The notes under the pieces: generated by a model
The model's database searches: none
What the model was told of the DNA's origin: nothing
What the model saw: only the letters and a program-made list of their open reading frames with translations
In this document: positions 1-8,873 of the stretch, piece by piece
Layout: each line of letters begins with the position of its first letter
Numbering within the stretch: position 1 is the first letter of the stretch
Position numbers and translations under genes: made by a program
From: Protea cynaroides
Lineage: Eukaryota > Streptophyta > Magnoliopsida > Proteales > Proteaceae
NCBI GenBank assembly: GCA_028583415.1
Contig: CM053265.1
Coordinates: 33,105,794 to 33,169,793 of the forward strand
Direction: 5' to 3'
Length of the DNA: 64,000 nt

Positions 1-1829
1 AGAGAAATTTCAGATTAAGTCGGACCATAAAAGTCTTACTTATTTATTTAATCAGAAGGAGTTGAATATGAGACAAAGAAGATGGCTGGAACTATTGAGT
101 GAGTATGATTGTGATATCCAGTATCATCCGGGAAAAGCGAACGTAGTAGTGGATGCGTTAAGCCGAAAAGCAATGATAAAATCGCAAGGAGAAGTTAGCA
201 CGACTGCAGCAATGTGTACTACCAGAAGGGTATTCAATCACGATAGCGAGCAGTATGTGATAGAAACAACGGATGGATCAGCCAACCAAGGGTTTATTCA
301 TCGGTTTTCCAATATGTTCGCGGCATTGAAGATTATACCGGATATAGTGGATGAAGTGAAGACAGCTATCAAAGCAGATCCTTATCTGAGAACAGTACAA
401 GAAGATATTGAGAAAGGTAGGACCAACCCTGAGTTTACCTTGGATGACGAGAAGGTACTGAGATACAAAGGAAGAATATGTGTACCAGAAATAGATAGTG
501 CAGACATTAGACATTGACTGATGAAGGAAGCCCACACCACCATCTATTCGATACATCCTGGAAGTACAAAAATGTATCATGATCTAAATAAACTATATTG
601 GTGGAGGAGAATGAAAGTAGATGTAGCTAAGTTCGTGTCTCGATGCATTAATTGTCAGAAAGTAAAGGCTGAACGATAAAGACCTGCAGGATTGTTACAC
701 CCATTACCGGAACCAGCATGGAAATGGGACTGCATCACTATGGACTTCGTCACAGGGCTACCATTGACTCCTCAAGTAGTTGACGCAGTTTGGGTGATTG
801 TGGACCGTCTGACTAAAACAGCTCGATTCATACCTATACGATCTCAGTATACATTGGAAAGATTAGCGAAGCTGTATGTGGATAATATTGTTCGATTACA
901 TGGTGTTCCAGAAAGCATTGTGTCGGATAGAGATCCATGATTTACTTCCATGTTTTTGGAAGGATTGCAAAAGGCTATGGGTACAACGTTGAAGTTCAGT
1001 ACTGCATTCCACCCATAGACAGATGGACAGTCGGAACGTACAATTCAGATTCTAGAAGATATGCTACGAGCATGTGTAATTGATTTCAAGGGGTCATGGG
1101 ATGAAAGATTACCACTGATCGAGTTCGCTTATAACAATAGCTATCGGGTTACTATACAGATGTCACCTTATGAAGCACTGTATGGCCGAAAGTGTCGAAC
1201 TCCTTTGTTTTGGAATGAAGTTAGAGAATGTAGTATTGTTGGGCCGGAATTTGTTGAAGAGACTTGTCGAGTGGTCGACATTATCAAGGAAAGAGTAAGA
1301 ACAGCTCAGAACTGTCAGAAGCAATATGCAGATACTTGATGAAGAGATCTGGAGTTCGCAGTAGGTGATAAAGTATTTTTGAAGGTATCGCCCATGCGAG
1401 GATTGAAGTGGTTCGGACAGAAAGGGAAACTAAGTCCAAGATATGTCGGGCCGTATGAAATTCTAGCTAAGCGTGAAAAAGTGGCTTATCAGTTAGCACT
1501 ACCACCGTCTATGTCAAGTGTACATGACGTATTTCACATTTCCCTATTGAAGAAGTATGTCAAAGACCCAACGTAGGTTTTGACAGTGGATTTTTCGGAA
1601 TTGACTGATGAATTGACATTTGAAGTAACACCAACAGAAATTACTAGTCGAAAGGTTCAACATCTACGCAACAGAGATATCTACTATGTTATGGCCACAT
1701 AGAAAAGTAGAGACATGGAAGAAATTACATGGGAAGAAGAAAATGCTATGCGGAAGCAATACCCTCACTTATTTGATTCAGAAGGTACGTACAATTTCGA
1801 GGACAAAATTTTTATAAGTTGGGGGGAGT
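1..1829 (+). pseudogene. Chromovirus pol, 3' part (RNase H, integrase, chromodomain), element C1
   Basis: This is the 3' part of a Ty3/gypsy polyprotein, truncated by the window edge and read in one frame from base 2. In order it shows the end of RNase H (ending DALSRK at about 150-170), the integrase zinc finger (HPGSTKMYHDL, then CINCQKVKAER), the integrase core (TMDFVTGLPLT; IVSDRDP; TDGQSER, the D, D and E regions), the GPYEILAKR/HISLLKKYV C-terminal fold, and a chromodomain-like end (EITWEEENAMRKQYPHLF). The frame is interrupted by stops at 515, 677, 938, 1016, 1337, 1340, 1574 and 1700. Most differ from sister copies by one C-to-T or G-to-A change (for example CAA to TAA at 677, CAG to TAG at 1016), so it is dead. 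It belongs to the LTR that follows at 1830. The chromovirus assignment rests on gene order plus the chromodomain; the Tekay/Del clade is an inference. Confidence 0.93.
1821..1829 (+). other. Polypurine tract of element C1
   Basis: GGGGGGAGT lies immediately before the LTR start. Reverse transcription primes plus-strand synthesis from such a tract. The same G-run stands next to the 3' LTR in elements A and B (as C-runs on this strand). Confidence 0.8.
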
Positions 1830-4102
1830 TGAAAGACCCGTGTCAATCTAACCCGGTCTTACCACCTTGAACCAGGTTTACCCATCATGGTCGAGTCAAA
1901 TGGACCAAGGGCGTGAAGGAGATCGAGATCCCAGGTATCAAATCGACCCAAAAACACTTAAAATAGGGGAAGGTCGCATACCCAGCTAAGCAGGGTCGGA
2001 CCTCCCAAAACAGACCCTCAATTTTGAAGAGAGGGTCGGACAGTTTAACACCCTAGGGTCGACGGGATCATCGACCCTCGGTTGCCGTAAGAAAATAAAA
2101 TTAGGAAATTTCCTAATTTTCGATTGGGATTTTTTCCAAATCACAATGGGACTTATTTAGGATGTTCCTACTTTATTTAAAGGACGTCCCTAGGCCACTT
2201 TCACTCCTTTCACAACCCTAATTGAATTGAGAGAAAGAGATGAGAAGGAAAAGAGGAAGAAGAAAGGCAAGGAAGAGAACTTAGGAAAAAGGAGAAGAAT
2301 TTCAGAGAAAAAGTAATCTTCTGAGGTATGGATACTAATTCCATGAGTTTCTACAGACCTTAGGCTAGTTATTGTTGAGAGTGTGATCTCGGAGAAACCC
2401 AAACCCTCAATCTATGGTTAGGTTTCCATGGAAAACCATAGAAGAATGCGTGAAAGCTATCTAGATGGATTATACATGGTTTCAGACCATGGAATGCATG
2501 TAGAATGGAATGTAGGCGCAAGCCATAGGATTTCAAACACGAAGAATGGATTAAAAGAGGGAATTGGACCAAAGTGCACAGAGGGTCGCACCGAGGGTCG
2601 ATGACCATTCGATCCTAGGAGTTCCTGACCATCGACCCTCAGTGTTCGGGAAGTTCAGAATCTGGGGAGGGTCGCACCCAGGGTCGATCCTGACTCCGAC
2701 CCTCAGTTAACAGAATGGTTTTTAAATTCTGAATAAATTCTAATTAAATTCTATCGACTTTGTTAGGTCTTCTAGCAATATAATAACATTGTAAAGGTGA
2801 TTATAAAGCTTGAAAAAGTATCTATTAGCAAGCTAAGGTGAGGAACCAGAACTCCAAACTAAATTGGTTAATAAGAGGAACTTTTTTCTATTTCTTGAGT
2901 CCTATGCCATGATTGATTCTATGCGAATATGTTTGTAATGTGCATACAGCATCCGATCCAATATTTCTATTACTTGTTCATGCATAGTTACTTATTGTTT
3001 ATAACATGATGATGATGATGTTGATAGTAATAGGCATGTGCTTGTATATGTGTAGTTGATGTACTTGATGCGAGCGAGTATCAGGGGAGGTGTGATGAGA
3101 ACATCAATAAACGTTAACCTTTGGCGGGTCTCAGCACTTTAGCTCTATCTCTAACTCAAGTCTTGTGCATTAGCATCGTCGTATCGCCGTTACTTTAGCA
3201 GAACTATTATGTTGTAGAGTATCAGGGGAGGTGGTCTCGGTCCTTGTAGTCTTTGACTCTACCAGGGGGCCTTAGCTCTATCTCTATGGACATTCTAAGG
3301 GGTGCTGGGGTGAGGCCTTGGATACACTTTTTGGCATTAGGATTGGTTAGTTGCGAGCCCAGTTTGCAGCCCTCACTAATAGGGGCTTACGTGTTGGTAT
3401 GGCACTATATAGCAATAAATGTAACCTTTGTTATATAATGTTCATGATTGGGTGCATGTGAGTTGATGATAAACGTGATCTTCGAGTAACGCCACACACT
3501 CGTGTATAGAGGCGGTGTCAATAAACGTGACCTTTGGCTACCTAAACCTTCTATTGCATACTGCAAACTTATATACCAGACCAAAGATATAAATTGATTT
3601 TGCATGCATATGTATTGTTGCATTGTTTTGGCTACTCACTAAGCCTTTATGTGTGCTCACCTCTCGACGTCGAATATTTTTAGTTGATGATGCAGGTTAT
3701 ACCGTTGAAGACTATATGAATGCGTCTGCGTATGGGAACGTGGCAGCAATGGAAGCTGAAGTTGAAGTGGATACACACGACTCCTCTTGGGAATGCAACT
3801 CGTGAGTATTTGATTAGATATTTTATAGGTTTCTTTATTGGATTTATTAAGACATGTATTTGATAATTAATTATGTCTTAGTTGAAAACAGAATAATTTG
3901 CTATTAAATTATTAATATCATCTTAGTTTCTCAGTTCATGTTATTATAAGACTTCCGCTATTGTGTATTTACTCTGATTATGATTACGGATGTGTGTAAG
4001 TTTAGATAACGCGGGGATAGCCAATTTGATATCCTGGTTGAACCATTGGTTTATTAGCGGTTCATCACATCATTTTGAATAGTGCAGAATTGGGGTGTGG
4101 CA
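1830..4102 (+). mobile_element. Complete LTR, probably the 3' LTR of element C1
   Basis: A 2,273-bp LTR beginning TGAAAGACCC (family consensus TGTAAGACCC) right after the polypurine tract and ending GGGGTGTGGCA. It is homologous over its whole length to the LTRs of A and B in reverse orientation. A TATA-like TATTTAAA lies about 345 bp in, so U3 would be short and the R-U5 part nearly 1.9 kb long. Inside are four diverged copies of an AATAAACGTTAACCTTTG-like module, two TAGCTCTATCTCTA boxes and GGGTCGA clusters near 1957-2080 and 2580-2700. Its diagnostic variants (TGCAACTC near 3795, GTGATCTTCG near 3475) match element B rather than A. Short open frames inside it (for example 3253-3438) are not genes. 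Confidence 0.9.
2173..2183 (+). promoter_or_regulatory. TATA-like box of LTR (C1)
   Basis: TTATTTAAAGG lies about 345 bp inside the LTR, followed by a pyrimidine-rich stretch where transcription could begin. The motif recurs at the same LTR position in every other complete copy in the window, which supports a promoter role. Confidence 0.55.
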
Positions 4103-5298
4103 ACCACCACCCATGGAGGAGACCAGTTAGGAAAATAATTATGCACCGGGTAATCCAGAACAGGCAAACCCTACAAATTTGCCACCTCTACCACCAGAGC
4201 TAGCAACCGTGGTGATGAATCTTGCTCAGCAGCTGCAACCAATGGAACACGCACAGGCCCAGATGCAAGTTGCGTTGGGTATTATGTTCCAAGCCACTCA
4301 AGCTGCACCTATGCAGACAGGACAAGCCAGTGCAGCACTGGTGGGTAACCACCCAGCACCACAAACACCTCAACAACCTACTGCACAGATTCCAGTACAG
4401 GCTCCGAAAGCAGCTCAGGTTAATTACCAGTATCCACCCCATATGTTTGGGGCATATCCCCAAAATCAGTTGGATCACTCTCGATTGGTGGAGAGATTTT
4501 TGAAGATGAAGCCTAGGGAATTTAATGGCAAACCGTTTGATCCATTATGACCAGCACACTGGATAGACGAGATGGAGATAAATTTCCTCATGATGAAAAT
4601 TACAGAGGAAGAAAAAGTATTATGTGCCACCTTCATGCTCAAAGACGATGCACATCACTGGTGGAAATCTACCCGGGACTATCTATTGACCAATCACGCT
4701 CAACTGACTTGGTCTGTTTATAAAGGAGCTTTCTTCAAGAAATATTTTCCACGAAGCTTCAGAGATTCTTTAGAGAAGGAGTTTTTGAGTCTATATCAGG
4801 GGCAGATGTCAGTGGATGCGTACCAACAGCTTTATGAAGAGCTGTTTTTCTTCTCACCACTGAGTATGCAGGAAGAAGAAACCAAAACCCGTAGGTTCGT
4901 CATGGGACAGAGAGGAAGCATCAGAGAGCATGTTCTGGGCTTAGAAAAGAATATTTATAATGAAGCTGTCCAAATAGCTTAGGTTATTGAATCGAGCCAG
5001 AAGGAGAGTTATTTCACACAGAACCAGGGTATCAAAAGGCTAGCTGGAAATTCTTATAACGGAGGCAATAACAAGACATATAAGCCTTTCCGCCCTCAAA
5101 ATTTTAATGCTGCAACCAAGACTACTCCAGTAACTCAACCTCAGCCACAGCCAAATTCTGCAAGTCCGAAGTGTTATAACTGCAACCAACTGGGACATAT
5201 GGCAATGGAGTGCCCTAAGCCCAAGAAGCAGTTCCATCAGGGACGGGTATATGCTGTTACATCCGAGGATACGGCCGCCTCACCAGATGTGGTCACAG
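4103..5298 (+). pseudogene. gag (capsid and zinc knuckle), element C2, interrupted
   Basis: The frame runs through CCA CCA CCC ATG at 4104-4115. The N-terminal part is Pro/Gln-rich (APQTPQQPTAQIP). The capsid-like gag domain spans roughly residues 110-260 (FLKMKPREFNG, DAHHWWKS, FFKKYFPRSFRDS, YEELFFF). A complete CCHC zinc knuckle follows (CYNCNQLGHMAMEC, near 5173-5215), the nucleic-acid-binding part of nucleocapsid. Stops break it at 4128 (TAG), 4548 (TGA, from the TGG of sister copies) and 4980 (TAG). Its function in a live element would be particle assembly and RNA packaging. I end it at 5298, where the intron-like segment begins; read unspliced, it would terminate at TAA 5349-5351. Confidence 0.88.
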
Positions 5299-5368
5299 GT
5301 ATCACTGAAACTTTTGAAGTTGTAATTACATATTGTGAGCATGTAGACTAAGTTAAAATAAATCACAG
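5299..5368 (+). other. Candidate 70-nt mini-intron between gag and protease (C2)
   Basis: The segment starts GTATC after CACAG and ends AAATCACAG before GTATC. It is AU-rich, contains the TAA that would end gag, and has a branch-point-like CTAAG about 20 nt before the AG. Gag reads in the frame of base 4113 while protease reads one base out of it. Removing 70 nt (3n+1) joins the two frames and removes the stop. Equivalent segments are in elements A (69 nt) and B (70 nt). Splicing is inferred, not shown. Confidence 0.5.
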
Positions 5369-7727
5369 GTATCATACCTATAGATGGCGCACCCGCCAGA
5401 GTACTCTTTGATTCAGGAGCTACTCATTCATTTATATATGTGTCATTCGGAAAGAAGATAAACTTACCCATCAAAACATTAGACTACAAATTACTTGTAC
5501 GTTCACCGATGGGGTTAGAAGTGGAATTTGAAAAAGGATATGGACCATGTCCAGTCCGCATTGGTGAGAAAACCTTAGATGCAACCTTGATACAACTTGA
5601 GATGGAAGACTTTCACGTCATCTTTGGAATGGACTAGTTAGCTCGGCATTCTGCGAACCTACTATGCGCCGAAAAGAAGCTAACATTTAAAGACCAAGCA
5701 GTAGCAGAATTCAATTTTACTGGAACCAAACTTCCCCGTAGACGCAAGCTCATACTCTCAGCAGTAAAGGCTAAGATGTGCCTCGAGAAGGGGGCAGTCG
5801 GGTATCTAGTATCAGTAGTCGACCTTACCAAAGAAGCACCACAAATGGAAGTTATTGAAGTCGTGCGGGACTATCCCGATGTATTTCTGGAGGAACTACC
5901 AAGTTTACCGCCCGACCGAGCCACAGAGTTTGTGATAGATCTTCTACCTGGAGCCGCACCCGTATCAAAAGCACCTTATAGAATGGTTCCTACGAAACTG
6001 AAGGAACTGAAAGTGCAACTATAAGAACTACTGGAGAAGGGTTATATTCGACCCAGTATATTACCATGGGGAGCGCCGGTGTTATTTGTGAAGAAGAAGG
6101 ACGGTAGTGTTCGATTATGCATCGACTATCGGGAGTTGAATAAACTGACAATCAAGAATCAATACCCACTACCACGGATCGATCGAATTGTTTGATCAGT
6201 TTCAAGGAGCAAAGGTATTTTCTAAGAACGATCTTCGATCGGGATATCATCAATTGAAGATTAAAGAGGGTGATATTCCTAAGACAGCTTTCAGGACCAG
6301 ATACGGACATTACGAGTTCTTGGTCATGTCTTTTGGATTAACGAACGCACCAACAACTTTTATGGAACTAATGAACCGGGTTTTCCATGACATGTTGGAT
6401 ACGTTGGTTATAGTATTTATTGATGATATATTGGTATACTCCAAGGACGAAGAAAACTAATATCAAGAACTTAAATGCTGCCCTACAACGTTTAAGGAAA
6501 GATAAGCTATATGCCAAATTTTCAAAGTGTGAGTTTTGGCTAAGTGAAGTCTCCTTCTTAGGCCATGTAGTATCCGCTGAAGGAATCAAAGTGGACCCCA
6601 GCAAGATCGAGGCTATTGTAAAGTGGGAAGCACCAAAGAGCGTTTCAGAAATTAGAAGTTTTCTGGGTCTAGCTGGTTATTATCGGAGATTCGTAGAAAA
6701 CTATTCCTGGATTGCCGTACCTCTCACCAGTTTGACTAAGAAAGGTGAAAAGTTCGTGTGGACCGATAAATGTGAGAAGAGTTTCCAAACGCTGAAGACC
6801 AGATTGATATCCGCTCGGATTTTTACTATTCTCGTTCTAGGATAGACATTTACTCTATACACTGATGCGTCGGGACTGGAACTGGGATGTGTGCTTATGC
6901 AAGGAGAGCAAGTGATTGCTTATGCTTCAAGACAGTTAAAGGTACATGAGAAAAATTATCCCACTCATGATCTGGAGCTAGCGGCAGTAGTGCATGCTGT
7001 CAAGATATGAAGACATTACCTATACGGAGAGAAATTCCAAATTAAGTCAGACCATAAAAGTCCTACTTATCTATTTAATCAGAATGAATTGAATAAGAGA
7101 CAAAGAAGATGGTTGGAACTACTGAAAGACTATGACTGTGATATCCAGTATCATCCAGGAAAAGCGAACGTAGTAGCGGATGCGTTAAGTCGAAAGGCAA
7201 TGATAAAATCGCAAGGAGAGGTTAGCACAACTGCAGCAATGTGTACTACCGGAATGGTATTCAATCACGGCAATGAGCAGTATGTAATAGATGCAATGGA
7301 TGAGTCAGCCAACCACTGGTTCATTCATCGGTTTTCAAATATGTTCGCTGCATTGAATATTATACCGGACATAATGGATGAAGTAAAGACAGCTATCAAA
7401 TCAGATCCTTATCTGAGAACAGTACAAGAAGATATCGAGAAAGGTAGGACTAATCCTGAGTTCACCTTGGACAAAGAGAAAGTACTGAAATACAAAGGAA
7501 GAATATGTGAACCGGAAACAGAAAATATGGACATTAGACACCGACTGATGAAAGAAGCCCATACCACCATCTATTCGATACATCCTGGAAGTACAAAAAT
7601 GTATCATGATCTAAAGAAATTATATTGGTGGAGGGGAATGAAAGCAGATGTAGCCAAGTTCGTGTCTCAATGCCTAAATTGTCAGAAAGTAAAGGCTGAA
7701 CGACAAAGACCCGCAGGACTGTTATAG
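5369..7727 (+). pseudogene. pol 5' part (protease, RT, RNase H, integrase zinc finger), element C2
   Basis: Protease comes first, with its catalytic DSGATHSF at about 5411-5434. RT follows from about 6025 (VLFVKKKDGS, LCIDYRELN, SKNDLRSGYHQ, and the FIDDIL catalytic box near 6417-6434), then the RNase H domain (LYTDAS near 6857, DALSRK near 7180), then the integrase HHCC zinc finger (HPGSTKMYHDL, CLNCQKVKAER). Breaks: TAG 5635, TAA 6022, a 1-base insertion near 6180, a 1-base insertion near 6455, TAG 6843, TGA 7008 and TAG 7725. One catalytic-region change is visible: SKND in RT where sister copies have SKID. In a live element this part matures the polyprotein and makes cDNA. The domain order, with RT and RNase H before integrase, is that of Ty3/gypsy. 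Confidence 0.92.
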
Positions 7728-8873
7728 CCATTACCGGAACCAGCATGGAAATGGGACTGCATCACTATGGACTTCGTCACGGGACTACCACTGACTCCTC
7801 GAGTAGTTGACGCAGTTTGGGTGATTGTGGACCGTCTAAGTAAAACAGCTCGCTTCATACCGATACGACCTCAGTTTACACTGGAGAGGTTAGCAAAGCT
7901 GTATATGGATAATATTGTTCGATTACATGGTGTTCCAGAAAGCATTGTGTCTGATAGAGATCCACAATTTACTTTCAAGTTTTGGGAAGGATTGCAAAAG
8001 GCTATGGGTACAACATTGAAGTTCAGTTCTGCATTCCACCCACAGACAGATGGACAGTCAGAGCATACAATTCAGATTCTAGAAGATATGCTACGAGCAT
8101 GCGTAATTGATTTCAAAGGATCATGGGATGAAAAGTTACCATTGATCGAGTTCGCTTATAACAATAGTTATCAGGCTACTATACAGATGTCAACTTATGA
8201 GGCAATGTATGGCAGAAAGTGTCGAACTCCTTTATTTTGGAATGAAGTTGGAGAACGTAGTATTGTTGGGCCAAAATTTGTTGAAGAGACTTGCCAAGTG
8301 GTCGACATTATCAAGGAAAGAGTAAGAACAGCTCAGAATCGTCAGAAGCAATATGCAGATACTCGACGCAGAGATCTGGAGTTCGCCGTAGGTGATAAAG
8401 TATTTTTGAAGGTATCGCCTAGGCGAGGATTGAAAAGGTTCGGACAGAACGGGAAACTAAATCCAAGATATGTCGGGCCATATGAGATTCTAGCTAAGCG
8501 TGGTAAAGTGGCTTATCAGTTAGCACTACCACCATCTATGTCGAGTGTGCATGACGTATTTCACATTTCCCTATTGAAGAAGTATGTCAAGGATCCAACG
8601 CACGTGTTGACAGTAGATTTACCAGATTTGACTAATCATTTGACATGTGAAGTAACACCAATAGAAATCACCAGCCGAAAGGTTCAACGTCTACGCAACC
8701 GAGATATCTATTATGTTAAGGTCTCATGGAAAAGTAGAGACATGGAAGAAATTACATGGGAAGAAGAAAATACGATGCGGAAGCAATACCCTCACTTATT
8801 TGATTCAGAAGGTACGTATAATTTCCTAATTTTCGATTGGGATTCTTTCCTAATCTCAATGGGACTTATTTAG
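7728..8873 (+). CDS. Integrase core and chromodomain, open frame fused to LTR sequence (C2)
   Basis: The longest undamaged pol piece in the window. The first residues are PLPEPAWKWDCI, with the first in-frame ATG at 7767. The integrase core carries D in TMDFVTGLP, D in IVSDRDP and E in TDGQSEH, so the DDE triad is present. The C-terminal GPYEILAKR-type domain follows, then a chromodomain-like tail (VTPIEITSRKVQRLRNRD, EITWEEENTMRKQYPHLF) that in this clade is thought to guide integration into heterochromatin. After DSEGTYNF the frame runs across a deletion junction at about 8820 into LTR DNA, adding about 17 residues (LIFDWDSFLISMGLI) before the stop. It is cut off from the rest of pol by TAG 7725, so a functional product is unlikely. 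Confidence 0.88.
   Translation, partial: PLPEPAWKWDCITMDFVTGLPLTPRVVDAVWVIVDRLSKTARFIPIRPQFTLERLAKLYMDNIVRLHGVPESIVSDRDPQFTFKFWEGLQKAMGTTLKFSSAFHPQTDGQSEHTIQILEDMLRACVIDFKGSWDEKLPLIEFAYNNSYQATIQMSTYEAMYGRKCRTPLFWNEVGERSIVGPKFVEETCQVVDIIKERVRTAQNRQKQYADTRRRDLEFAVGDKVFLKVSPRRGLKRFGQNGKLNPRYVGPYEILAKRGKVAYQLALPPSMSSVHDVFHISLLKKYVKDPTHVLTVDLPDLTNHLTCEVTPIEITSRKVQRLRNRDIYYVKVSWKSRDMEEITWEEENTMRKQYPHLFDSEGTYNFLIFDWDSFLISMGLI

Noticed and set aside
3253..3438. Short open frames inside LTRs (also 23689-23892, 33234-33428, 63339-63741)
   Set aside because: They fall in non-coding LTR DNA, differ in frame and length between homologous LTRs, and match nothing.
4103..4112. Deletion of the C2 leader as the cause of the LTR-gag junction
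   Set aside because: It would require a breakpoint exactly at the LTR terminus. Nested insertion of C1 explains the precise junction and the mismatched LTR subfamilies better, though the left flank is needed to prove it.
5349..5351. Stop-codon readthrough as the main explanation of the gag/protease junction
   Set aside because: In C2 and B the two frames differ by one base, so readthrough alone cannot join them. It remains possible only for A.
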